A DNA stretch of 45,099 nt from Pseudomonadota bacterium. Its GTDB lineage: Bacteria > Pseudomonadota > Alphaproteobacteria > Rhizobiales > Beijerinckiaceae. How positions within the stretch are numbered: the first letter of the stretch is position 1; every line of letters begins with the position of its first letter. A program made the translations under genes and the position numbers. Positions 8,654-16,057 of the stretch are shown piece after piece. The notes below the pieces were generated by a model. It ran no database searches. It worked only from the letters and a program-made list of their open reading frames with translations, and was not told the DNA's origin. The DNA is taken from the NCBI GenBank assembly GCA_023386115.1, contig JAEWKL010000546.1, forward strand, positions 1 through 45,099. The letters run 5' to 3'.

Positions 8654-9625
8654 GTGAAGATCATCATGATCGGTGAGGCCGCGAACCATCAGGCCACGCT
8701 GCAAGCCTCGCTGAAGACCCCGATCGAGATCGTCGCGCTGCCGCGGGAGGCGGCGTTCGATGCCGCTCACGACGACCGGGTCGCACCGGACGACGTCGTC
8801 GTCTCGCTGCGCTTCCGTCGGAGCGGGCCGGGTCCCGCCTTCCGGCTCCTGCAGGTTCCGGGCGCCGGGCTCGACGGCATCCACCTGCCGTCGCTCGCCC
8901 CGGGCTGCGCCGTCTGCAACGTCTACGAGCACGAGATTCCGATCGCCGAATACGTGCTGGCGGCCATGCTCGACTGGCAGATCGGTCTCGCGGAGATGCG
9001 GCGCGGCTTCACCCCGGAGGCTTGGTCGGACCTCTACCGCAACCGTCCGCCGCACGGCGAACTCCACGGCCGCACGCTCGGCATCCTCGGATTCGGCCGG
9101 ATCGGGCGGGCCATCGCGCGTCGCGCCCGCGCCTTCGGCATGCAGGTCCTGGCGGTTGGCAGGACCGCGTCCGACCCGGACGGCCTCGCGGATGCCGTCC
9201 TGCCGCCGGAGGGCCTGTCCGGGCTCCTCGACCGTTCGGATTTCGTGGCGCTCGCCTGTCCGCTCGACGAGACGACGCGCGGCCTGATCGGCGCCGACGC
9301 CCTCGCCCGGATGAAGCCGCAGGCCGTGCTCATCAACGTGTCCCGCGCCGAGATCGCCGACGAGGACGCGCTTTACCACGCCCTCGCCGAGCGCCGGATC
9401 GGCGGCGCGATCCTGGACGTCTGGTACCGCTACCCGACGACCGCGGCCGAACTCGTGCCGCCCTCCCGGCAGCCGTTCCACGCCCTGCCGAACGTCCGCG
9501 CGACGCCGCATTCCTCCGCCTGGACGGAGGCGCTGCCGCAGCGCCGCTATGCAGCGGTCGCCGAGAACGTGCGCCGGCTCGCGGCCGGCGCGCCGCTCCT
9601 CAACCTCGTCCGCCCGGCGGCCTGA
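8654..9625 (+). CDS. D-isomer-specific 2-hydroxyacid dehydrogenase
   Basis: NAD(P)-dependent 2-hydroxyacid dehydrogenase, 323 aa, interconverting a 2-hydroxy acid and a 2-keto acid. The N-terminal substrate-domain half is followed by the Rossmann motif LGILGFGRIGRAIARRAR at about residues 140-157. The active-site Arg lies in LINVSRAEIADEDAL and the active-site His in TPHSSAWTE. The frame also has an ATG at 8603, but GTG 8654 (VKIIMIGEA) is preferred because GGAGAA at 8641 is well spaced from it. It is the first gene of the plus-strand operon, 35 bases before the enolase-superfamily gene. Phosphoglycerate and glyoxylate/hydroxypyruvate reductases are in the same family, so the substrate is open. 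Confidence 0.88.
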   Translation: MKIIMIGEAANHQATLQASLKTPIEIVALPREAAFDAAHDDRVAPDDVVVSLRFRRSGPGPAFRLLQVPGAGLDGIHLPSLAPGCAVCNVYEHEIPIAEYVLAAMLDWQIGLAEMRRGFTPEAWSDLYRNRPPHGELHGRTLGILGFGRIGRAIARRARAFGMQVLAVGRTASDPDGLADAVLPPEGLSGLLDRSDFVALACPLDETTRGLIGADALARMKPQAVLINVSRAEIADEDALYHALAERRIGGAILDVWYRYPTTAAELVPPSRQPFHALPNVRATPHSSAWTEALPQRRYAAVAENVRRLAAGAPLLNLVRPAA

Positions 9626-9660
9626 CGCCGCCCTCCCGCCCTTCCTGGCCGAGCCCCACC

Positions 9661-10845
9661 ATGTCGTTCCCGATCAAGATCACCGGCGTGAAGACCGTCG
9701 TCGTCAATGCCGAGCTGCGCAACTGGATCTTCGTCAAGGTCGAGACCGACCAGGACGGTCTCTACGGCTGGGGCGAGGCCTCGCTGAACTGGAAGACCCG
9801 TGCCGTCACCGGCACGGTGGAGGACTTGACGCCGCTGATCTTGGGGCAGGACCCCCGCGACATCGAGCACATCCTGCGCATCCTCAACAAGCACAGCTAC
9901 TACCGCCTCGGCATAATCGGCGCGACGGCGATCAGCGGCATCGAGCATGCGCTCTGGGACATCTTCGGCAAGAGCCTCGGCCTGCCGGTCTGGCGGCTGA
10001 TCGGCGGCAAGACCCGGGACAAGGTCCGGGTCTACACGCATCTCGGCCTCGGCGACATGCGCTCGGTCTACGAGACCTTCGACGAGGGGGCGTTGCGCGA
10101 CAAGGCGCTCGCCGTGGTCGAGAAGGGCTACGATGCCCTCAAGGTCGTGTTCATTCCCTATTCGGGCTTCTCGGTCGACATCCCGTCACGCCGGCATGTC
10201 GGGCGCCTCATGCAGGTCTTGCGCGATGCGGTCGGCGAGCGCGTCGACATCATGATCGACTTCCACGGCCGCCCGGCCTCGATCGCCGCCGCGCTGCAAT
10301 TCATCGACGAGTTGTCGCCCTACGCGCCGATGTTCTGCGAGGAGCCGGTGTTGCCGGGCGACACGGAGGCGTTGCGCCTCGTGACGGAGCGAGCCGGCTG
10401 CCCCATCGCCTCGGGCGAGCGTCTGATCGGCTTCAAGGAGTTCGAGCCCTTGTTCCGGCAGAACGCGCTCCACATCGTCCAGCCCGACCTGAACCACACC
10501 GGCGGCATCCTGGAGGGCAAGCGGATCGCCGCGGCCGCCGAGCAGGCCTTCATGGGCGTGGCGCCGCACAATCCGAACGGCCCGATCGCCGGCGCGGCCG
10601 CCCTCCATTTCGACGTGTCGACGCCGAACTTCGTGATTCAGGAAGAAATGAGCGGCGCCGTACCCTGGTACGACGACGTCGTGTCCGTGCCGATGCGGCG
10701 CACCGGCAGCCACTGGGCCGTGCCGGATTCGCCCGGCCTCGGGGTCGAGATCAACGAGGCGGAAGCCGCCAGGCACCCCTTCGTGCAGGAGCCGTTCCAC
10801 ACGCGAGGCGCCGTCCTGCCCGACGGCACTATTGCCGATTGGTGA
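9661..10845 (+). CDS. Enolase-superfamily (mandelate racemase/muconate lactonizing) dehydratase, galactonate-dehydratase-like
   Basis: Member of the mandelate racemase subgroup, 394 aa. It probably dehydrates an aldonic or related sugar acid to a 2-keto-3-deoxy acid using Mg2+. The capping domain includes WGEASLNWKTRAV. Barrel residues are Asp200 and His202 (IDFHGRP), the metal glutamates in CEEP (227) and SGER (253), and His303 in APHNPNGP. The DFHGR pattern, with Asp and His on one strand, is typical of the galactonate/mannonate dehydratase group rather than of mandelate racemase or MLE proper. It is operonic with the hydroxyacid dehydrogenase (35 bases upstream) and the maleylacetate-reductase-type gene (2 bases downstream). 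The exact acid sugar is unknown. Confidence 0.88.
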   Translation: MSFPIKITGVKTVVVNAELRNWIFVKVETDQDGLYGWGEASLNWKTRAVTGTVEDLTPLILGQDPRDIEHILRILNKHSYYRLGIIGATAISGIEHALWDIFGKSLGLPVWRLIGGKTRDKVRVYTHLGLGDMRSVYETFDEGALRDKALAVVEKGYDALKVVFIPYSGFSVDIPSRRHVGRLMQVLRDAVGERVDIMIDFHGRPASIAAALQFIDELSPYAPMFCEEPVLPGDTEALRLVTERAGCPIASGERLIGFKEFEPLFRQNALHIVQPDLNHTGGILEGKRIAAAAEQAFMGVAPHNPNGPIAGAAALHFDVSTPNFVIQEEMSGAVPWYDDVVSVPMRRTGSHWAVPDSPGLGVEINEAEAARHPFVQEPFHTRGAVLPDGTIADW

Positions 10846-10847
10846 GC

Positions 10848-11933
10848 ATGACGATGTCGCGATCTCCCTTCCGCCTGCCGGGCGGCGTCTACAACGCGGT
10901 GCCGCCCCGCATCGTCTTCGGGCCGGGCACGGTGGCCCAGGTGGCCGCGGCGGTGGCCGCGCACGGCGCGACGCGCGCCCTCGTCCTGTCCACCCCGGGC
11001 CGCGGCGCCCTGGCGGAGCGGGTCCGGGAACTCCTCGGCGCGTCCTGCGTCGGAATCCTGCCGGAGGCCGTCTCGCAGGTACCGATCGAGCTTGCCCGAA
11101 GCGGCCGGGCGCGTGCTCGGGAGTTGGGCGCCGATTGTCTCGTCTCGGTCGGTGGCGGCGCCGCGATCGGTCTCGGCAAGGGCATCGCCCTCGACTTGCC
11201 GCTGCCGATCGTGGCGATTCCGACCACCTATTCGGGCTCGGAGATGACCGGGTTCTGCGGCATCACGATCGACGGCGTGAAGCGGATGCACGAGAGCCTC
11301 GCCATGCTCGCCGGCACCGTGATCTACGACCCGGAGCTGTCGCTGTCGCTGCCGCTCGATGTCAGCGCGGCGAGCGCCATGAACGCGCTGGCGCATTGCA
11401 TCGACGGGATCTACGTCCCGACCGTCAGCCCGGTCATGGCGCTCGCCGCCGTCGAAGGCGCACGCGTCCTCATGGAGGCCTTGCCGCGGGTCTCGGCCGA
11501 TCCGGGCGACCTCTCGGCCCGGACCGACCTCCTCTACGGCGCCTATCTCGGCGGCGCGGCGCTCACCGGCGGCTTCGCGCTCCAGCACGGGGTCGCGCAT
11601 GTGCTGGGGGGCAGCTTCGGGGTCCCGCACGGCCTGTCGCACGCCCTCGTCCTGCCGCATGTCGCCGCCTACAACCAACGGTTCGCCAGAAGCCAGCTCG
11701 CACCCCTGACCGCCACGATCGGCGACGGCAATCTCGGCGGCGCCATCTTCGACATCCTGGTCAAGACCCGGCTCCCGACGAGCCTGCGGGAGATCGGCTT
11801 CCCGCGGGAAGGTCTGGAGCGCGCCGTCGCGATCACCGTGGAGACCGACAACGGCCTCAACCCGGCGCCGGTTACCGCCGAGGCCGTTCGCCGGATCCTG
11901 GACGACGCCTACGAGGGCCGGCGTCCAGCCTGA
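10848..11933 (+). CDS. Maleylacetate reductase-type iron alcohol dehydrogenase
   Basis: Group III dehydrogenase of the maleylacetate reductase branch, 361 aa. Visible features are PPRIVFGPGTVAQV, the nucleotide loop VSVGGGAAIGLGKGIAL, PTTYSGSEMTGFCGIT typical of maleylacetate reductases, and His-rich segments NALAHCIDGIY and FGVPHGLSHALVLPH. Reference enzymes reduce maleylacetate to 3-oxoadipate in aromatic degradation. No dioxygenase or dienelactone hydrolase is in the window, so a different oxo-acid substrate is plausible here. It starts at ATG 10848, two bases after the dehydratase stop, and is probably translationally coupled to it. Family confident, reaction uncertain. Confidence 0.87.
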   Translation: MTMSRSPFRLPGGVYNAVPPRIVFGPGTVAQVAAAVAAHGATRALVLSTPGRGALAERVRELLGASCVGILPEAVSQVPIELARSGRARARELGADCLVSVGGGAAIGLGKGIALDLPLPIVAIPTTYSGSEMTGFCGITIDGVKRMHESLAMLAGTVIYDPELSLSLPLDVSAASAMNALAHCIDGIYVPTVSPVMALAAVEGARVLMEALPRVSADPGDLSARTDLLYGAYLGGAALTGGFALQHGVAHVLGGSFGVPHGLSHALVLPHVAAYNQRFARSQLAPLTATIGDGNLGGAIFDILVKTRLPTSLREIGFPREGLERAVAITVETDNGLNPAPVTAEAVRRILDDAYEGRRPA

Positions 11934-12007
11934 GGCCGGCGCGGGTCCGCAGATCCGGCGCGAAGACTCCGCCGGCGCGAAGACCCCGGAAGAACGATCG
12001 AGCTGGC

Positions 12008-12079
12008 ACGGCAAGAAGAACCAGCATGCCAAGAAGAACCAGCATGCCAAGAAGAACCATCATGACAAGAAGAACCATC
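12008..12079 (+). repeat. Four tandem 18-bp units in front of a TRAP receptor gene
   Basis: Units begin at 12008, 12026, 12044 and 12062, with a partial fifth at 12080. The shared core is AAGAAGAACCA. Units 2 to 5 each begin with an ATG in the same frame, and differences are confined to one or two positions. It sits between the maleylacetate-reductase-type gene and the second dctP. Confidence 0.85.
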
Positions 12080-12100
12080 ATGACAGGAGGAAAGCCGTGA
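12026..12100 (+). CDS. Putative leader peptide built from 6-residue repeats
   Basis: A 24-codon ORF made of MPRRTS, MPRRTI, MTRRTI and MTGGKP. Every 18-bp unit opens with ATG in the same frame, so translation could start at four places. Its TGA (12098-12100) overlaps the GTG start (12097) of dctP in a GTGA arrangement typical of translational coupling. The dctP Shine-Dalgarno (AGGAGG, 12084-12089) lies inside it. The bases before the first ATG (AAGAAG) could serve as a weak ribosome site. Whether it is translated is unknown. It may instead be a by-product of repeat expansion in a spacer. Confidence 0.4.
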   Translation: MPRRTSMPRRTIMTRRTIMTGGKP

Positions 12101-13119
12101 AGGATCATCGTGCGTGGCCATCGCGGCGCGGGGTCGTGCTGGCGCTCGGTGCGGCGGGTGTGTCGGCACCGTTCATCTCCCGCGCCATGGCCGCGGAGTA
12201 TGACTGGAAGTTCGGGCACGGCTTCCCGGCGACCCATCCGGTCCACGTCTTCGCAGTCGAAGCGGCGGACAGGATCAAGCAGGAGACCGGCGGCCGGGTC
12301 GCCATCACGGTCTACTCGAACAGCCAGCTCGGCGGCGACAGCGACCTTCTGAGCCAGGTCAGATCGGGCGGGATCGAGTTCTTCAGCACCGGCGGCCTGA
12401 TCTTCGCCACGCTGGTCCCGATCGCCGCCATCAACGGCACCGGCTTCGCCTTCTCGGGCTACGACGCCGTCTGGCCGGCGATGGATGGCGGGCTCGGTGC
12501 CTACATCCGCAAGGGCTTCGACAAGGTCGGCCTGCACGCCTTCGAGACGATCTGGAACAACGGCTTCCGCCAGGTCACCTCCGGCAAGGGACCGGTCAAC
12601 ACTCCGGCCGATCTCGCGAACTTCAAGATCCGCGTGCCGGTCAGCCAGGTCTACGTCTCCCTGTTCAAGGCGCTCGGCGCCTCGCCCGCGAGCATCAACC
12701 TCGCGGAGGTGTATACGGCGCTGCAGACGCGCATCGTCGACGGGCAGGAGAATCCGCTCGTCGTCGCCGAGACCGCGAAGTTCTACGAGGTCCAGAAGTT
12801 CTGCTCGCTCACCAACCACGTCTGGGACGGGTCGTGGATCGTGACCGGAGCGCGCACGTGGCGCGGCGTGCCGGACGACGTCAAGGCGATCGTGTCGCGC
12901 GGCTTCAACGAGATCGCACCCCGGCAGCGCGCGGCGGTGACCGCGGAGAACCACCGGCTCGAGGAGACGCTGAAGGGCAGGGGGCTCGCCGTCAACACCG
13001 TGGAGCCGGAGCCGTTTCGCGAGGCACTGCGCAAGGCGGGCTACTACGCGGAGTGGAAGCGGCGCTACGGCGAGGAGGCTTGGTCGCTGCTCGAGGAGGC
13101 GGCCGGACGGCTGGCCTGA
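12097..13119 (+). CDS. dctP: TRAP transporter substrate-binding protein, DctP type (second copy)
   Basis: Periplasmic TRAP receptor, 340 aa. A twin-arginine-like signal (PSRRGVVLALGAAGVSAPF, then a cut near AMAAE) is followed by GGRVAITVYSNSQLGGDSDL, ANFKIRVPVSQ with the substrate-clamp Arg, and EVYTALQTRIVDGQENPL. The start is GTG 12097, eight bases after a strong AGGAGG. It is a paralogue of the receptor at 6086. No dctQ or dctM lies beside it, so it is an orphan receptor in this cluster and may use membrane subunits encoded elsewhere, possibly those of the neighbouring operon. Downstream, 13120-13329 holds no recognisable gene. Confidence 0.92.
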   Translation: MKDHRAWPSRRGVVLALGAAGVSAPFISRAMAAEYDWKFGHGFPATHPVHVFAVEAADRIKQETGGRVAITVYSNSQLGGDSDLLSQVRSGGIEFFSTGGLIFATLVPIAAINGTGFAFSGYDAVWPAMDGGLGAYIRKGFDKVGLHAFETIWNNGFRQVTSGKGPVNTPADLANFKIRVPVSQVYVSLFKALGASPASINLAEVYTALQTRIVDGQENPLVVAETAKFYEVQKFCSLTNHVWDGSWIVTGARTWRGVPDDVKAIVSRGFNEIAPRQRAAVTAENHRLEETLKGRGLAVNTVEPEPFREALRKAGYYAEWKRRYGEEAWSLLEEAAGRLA

Positions 13120-13329
13120 CGGGGCTGCGCCCGCCCGGACCGGTGGTGCGGCCCAGGCCTGGCATCCGCGCGTTCCCCGGCTCCGATCGGGTCGTGACTT
13201 TCGACGATCATCGCTCCCGGACGCGGATCGAACGGGATCCCGTCATACCCCCAGTTCCGGCCTGTATCAGGAGCCTGTCCCGCGAGACGTTTCGCTCGCG
13301 GTGCCCGGCCCCGGACGAGGAACAGCAGC

Positions 13330-13427
13330 GATCTGCGCCACCTCCGTTCCTTCGTGACCCTCGTCGAGCCGCGGCATTTCGGGCGGGAGAGGCGCTGACC
13401 ACGGCGCAGTCGCCGCTGTCCCGGCAG
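13330..13427 (+). pseudogene. LysR-family HTH remnant
   Basis: About 33 codons resemble the start of a LysR regulator. DLRHLRSFVTLVEPRHFGR is followed, after a short deletion and frame change, by ALTTAQSPLSRQ. These correspond to the family's ELRHLRxFVxVxExxHFGRAA and AQPPLSRQ blocks. A TGA interrupts the first piece and no effector domain follows. It is a dead fragment lying next to a transposase fragment. Confidence 0.65.
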
Positions 13428-13460
13428 AATGAGGGCGATCAGGCGCCGTGCATCGCTGGC

Positions 13461-13682
13461 GGAGAAGATCGGCTCGTCGGCCACGAGCCTGTCGAGGATC
13501 GCGTTTCCTCGACCTTGCGGCCTCGGTGGGCCCGCCGCACCCGCAGCCTGGAGGCGTTGCCGCCGGTCTTGTACCAGCGCGGGATCTCGACCGGCGGCTT
13601 CGAGGAAGCGCTCGTCGCGCTCCTGGGCAGGGATGCGCCGAACTTGTCGCCGGCCGTCGTCACGCGATTGACCGAGACGTCG
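13461..13682 (+). pseudogene. IS256-family transposase fragment
   Basis: A single frame gives an N-terminal piece of a mutator-type (IS256) transposase: RPRWARRTRSLEALPPVLYQ, then RGISTGGFEEALVALLGRDA, then PNLSPAVVTRLTE. This matches the ILPRWARRxxSLEALIPxLYLRGISTGDFxEAL block of one IS256 subgroup. The DDE catalytic core is absent, and the frame reads into unrelated residues and a stop near 13739. From there to the acxR start (13683-13930) no gene is recognisable. It is a relic of an insertion upstream of the acx cluster. Confidence 0.75.
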
Positions 13683-13930
13683 TCCAGATCACCGCGACAA
13701 CATCGTTCCGACAAATCTGTTTGGAGCTCAACGGGATAGGACGGCAAAGGAGCGAGTGGCGCTGAAGCGGCCACATCGACGGTGCGGAGGCGCTTTCTGC
13801 CTGCCGTTGTGCGTCTTGCCGCCGCCGATGTCGTGTCCTGTGTTCGGCGCCCACTCCATCGACTGGTGGAAACCGGCTTGTTGCCGCAGTCTCCCAGAGC
13901 TAGGGTCGAAGCGGCCGCAAAGGCATGCCT

Positions 13931-15865
13931 ATGCACGATCAGCGCGCAATCCGCTCGGCTTGGGAAACCTTTCTCGCCGACGGGCGCCTGTTGCCGGGAC
14001 CCAAGCAGGCGATCTCGCAATCCTGGGAGCGATGTCGCGCGCGAGGCTTATGGCACCGCTTGCCAGAGGCGCCTCTGCTCGGCGAGCCGGAACTCTTCAA
14101 GCTGAAGTCTCAGAACCGATTGCTGCTTTGCGGCGCGAGGCCGGCGCTTCAGCGCTCCGTTAAGCTTCTCTCCGGGTCGGCCTCGATGATGCTCCTGACC
14201 GACAGCTGCGGCTCCATCGTCGAGGCGGCCGGCGACAGACGTGTCGTCGAAGAGGGACGCCGCAATCATCTCGAAGAAGGCGGGCGCTGGAGCGAGGATC
14301 TGATCGGCACCAACGCCATCGGCACCGCTTTGATGATCGGCCGCCCGATCTGCATCAATGGGGCCGAGCATTTCTGCCAGGATGTGCAACGCTGGAGTTG
14401 CGCCGCTGTCCCGGTTCATCATCCCGGCGACAAGACGCTGCTCGGCGTCGTCGACATCTCCGGACCAGTCGACCGGTTCCATCCGCAGAGCTTGGCGTTG
14501 GCCGCCGCACTGGCGCGGGAGATCGAGGTCTCGCTCGGCCAACAGGCGGAGGCGGAGCATGCTCTGCTGCTGCAGCATTTCCTGTCGAAGCGATCGGTCT
14601 GGCTCAACAACGCGATCCTCGTCCTCGATCGCCGAGGAAACCTGATTCACGCCACCGACGAATTTCGGCGCCGCGTGGACTGCGCCTCGCATGGCGAACT
14701 GGAAAAGGAAACGCGGCCGCTCATCGGTGCTTCCGAGCCGGAGACGTGGGCAGAGACCTGCCGCCGTCGCTTCCCACAAGCCAGCATCGAGGTGGTTCGG
14801 CATGAGGGAGAGGCGATCGGCTGCGTGATCGTCCATCATCCGCCCCGTATCAAGGCGGCCGAGCCCCCGGCTCGATCCGCCGTCAACAAGGCCGCGCCGG
14901 GAGAGCGGCGCGTCACGTTCGACGACATCATCGGTGACAGCCCGGCGATGTGTGCCGTCAAGGAGCGGGCCCGCCGGCTCGCCGCTCTGCCCTTGCCCGT
15001 TCTGATCGAAGGCGAAACCGGGGTCGGCAAGGAACTGTTCGCTCGGGCGATCAAGCAGGCGCAGCGGCCGGAGGGGGCCTTCATTCCCCTGAATTGCGGC
15101 GGCATGGCCCGTGACCTCGTGGCGAGCGAGCTGTTCGGATACGTCAAGGGGGCCTTCACCGGGGCCGACGAGAAGGGGCGCCAGGGCCGGATCGAACAGG
15201 CGGATGGCGGCGTCCTGTGCCTCGACGAGATCGGCGAGATGCCGCTCGATCTCCAGGCCTATCTGCTGCGCGTCCTCGAAGACGGCGTCGTCTATCGTGT
15301 CGGCGGCCATGACGGGCATCCCGTCGACGTCCGGCTCGTGTCCATGACCAACCGGGATCTGGAGGCCGAGATCGACGCCAAGCGGTTCCGGCGAGACCTC
15401 TACTATCGGATCGCGGCGGTTCGCCTGCGGGTCCCGGCCCTGCGCGAGCGCGGCGCCGACGTGCTTCAGCTCGCGCATCACTTCGCCCGGAGCGCAGCCC
15501 TTCGTTTCGGACGGAGCGCGCCGCCCCGCTTCACGGCGGGCGTCGAGGCAGCCCTCGCGGCCCATCACTGGCCGGGCAACGTGCGAGAGCTGCGCAACGT
15601 CGTCGAGGCGATGGTGGCGATGGCCGTCCGGGACGACGAACTCACCGAGGGCGACCTTCCCGCCGCCGTGGTCCCGGGCGGAGCCTCGTCCCGGACCATT
15701 CAGCCGGCGGCGGATCTGAAGGCCGCCGAGCGAGACGCCATCATGGCCAAGCTCGAGGCCTGCGGCGGGAACGTGACCAAGACCGCCCGGCAACTCGGGA
15801 TCGCACGATCCACGCTCTACCTGCGTCTTGCCGAGTTCGGGGTCCGTTCGAACGGCCGACCCTGA
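13931..15865 (+). CDS. acxR: Sigma-54-dependent activator of acetone carboxylase (AcxR/AcoR type)
   Basis: Enhancer-binding protein, 644 aa. An N-terminal GAF-like sensor (about residues 50-330, including EDLIGTNAIGTAL as in AcoR proteins) is followed by a central AAA+ domain. The latter has Walker A GETGVGKE (about 361), the sigma-54 contact loop GAFTGA (407-412) and LCLDEIGEM. A C-terminal Fis-type HTH (GGNVTKTARQLGIARSTLYL) ends the protein. The receiver position of NtrC-type proteins is replaced by the sensor domain. There is also an in-frame ATG at 13925; 13931 is chosen because AAAGG is better spaced from it. It directly precedes acxA with a -24/-12 promoter between, so it almost certainly activates acxABC in response to acetone or a related ketone or alcohol. 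Confidence 0.9.
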   Translation: MHDQRAIRSAWETFLADGRLLPGPKQAISQSWERCRARGLWHRLPEAPLLGEPELFKLKSQNRLLLCGARPALQRSVKLLSGSASMMLLTDSCGSIVEAAGDRRVVEEGRRNHLEEGGRWSEDLIGTNAIGTALMIGRPICINGAEHFCQDVQRWSCAAVPVHHPGDKTLLGVVDISGPVDRFHPQSLALAAALAREIEVSLGQQAEAEHALLLQHFLSKRSVWLNNAILVLDRRGNLIHATDEFRRRVDCASHGELEKETRPLIGASEPETWAETCRRRFPQASIEVVRHEGEAIGCVIVHHPPRIKAAEPPARSAVNKAAPGERRVTFDDIIGDSPAMCAVKERARRLAALPLPVLIEGETGVGKELFARAIKQAQRPEGAFIPLNCGGMARDLVASELFGYVKGAFTGADEKGRQGRIEQADGGVLCLDEIGEMPLDLQAYLLRVLEDGVVYRVGGHDGHPVDVRLVSMTNRDLEAEIDAKRFRRDLYYRIAAVRLRVPALRERGADVLQLAHHFARSAALRFGRSAPPRFTAGVEAALAAHHWPGNVRELRNVVEAMVAMAVRDDELTEGDLPAAVVPGGASSRTIQPAADLKAAERDAIMAKLEACGGNVTKTARQLGIARSTLYLRLAEFGVRSNGRP

Positions 15866-15871
15866 CGCGTT

Positions 15872-15912
15872 CGTCCGACGGGCCGTCGGACGGATCGTCC
15901 GAAATCCGGACG
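15872..15912 (+). promoter_or_regulatory. Tandem inverted repeats, likely upstream activator sites
   Basis: Two adjacent dyads share the half-site CGTCCG/CGGACG. The first is CGTCCGAC-N5-GTCGGACG (15872-15892) and the second CGTCCG-N5-CGGACG (15896-15912). They lie 79-120 bases upstream of the -24 element of the sigma-54 promoter, the usual distance for enhancer-binding protein sites. The first could also act as a hairpin at the end of acxR, but no T-run follows. Confidence 0.65.
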
Positions 15913-15914
15913 TG

Positions 15915-15945
15915 CGCACCTGCAATATAGTGTACTCGCACCTGC
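15915..15945 (+). repeat. Direct repeat CGCACCTGC between activator sites and promoter
   Basis: CGCACCTGC occurs at 15915-15923 and again at 15937-15945, exactly 22 bases apart, about two helical turns. The intervening DNA is AT-richer. It may be an additional protein site or an IHF-bent segment; function not known. Confidence 0.4.
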
Positions 15946-15988
15946 GGTAAATCGTTGATATGCAAAATAGCGCAGATTTTGTGTAGAT

Positions 15989-16005
15989 CTGGCACGGCCT
16001 GTGCG
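15989..16005 (+). promoter_or_regulatory. Sigma-54 (-24/-12) promoter of acxABC
   Basis: CTGGCACGGCCTGTGCG matches the YTGGCACGN4TTGCW consensus except for G in place of the first T of the -12 box. The invariant GG (15991-15992) and GC (16003-16004) are separated by exactly 10 bases. It is located about 55 bases before the acxA start and just downstream of a sigma-54 activator gene. Confidence 0.85.
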
Positions 16006-16057
16006 CCTCCCTCGACGCGAAGCTCGCAAGAAGTCTTCGGCGCACAGGGAGAAATCC

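Noticed and set aside
12003..12019. TGGCACGG before the second dctP considered as a sigma-54 promoter
   Set aside because: No GC at the required 10-base spacing from GG, and it lies within an operon.
12008..12079. Short regular repeats considered as a CRISPR array
   Set aside because: Units are 18 bp, directly tandem with no spacers, and no cas genes are near.
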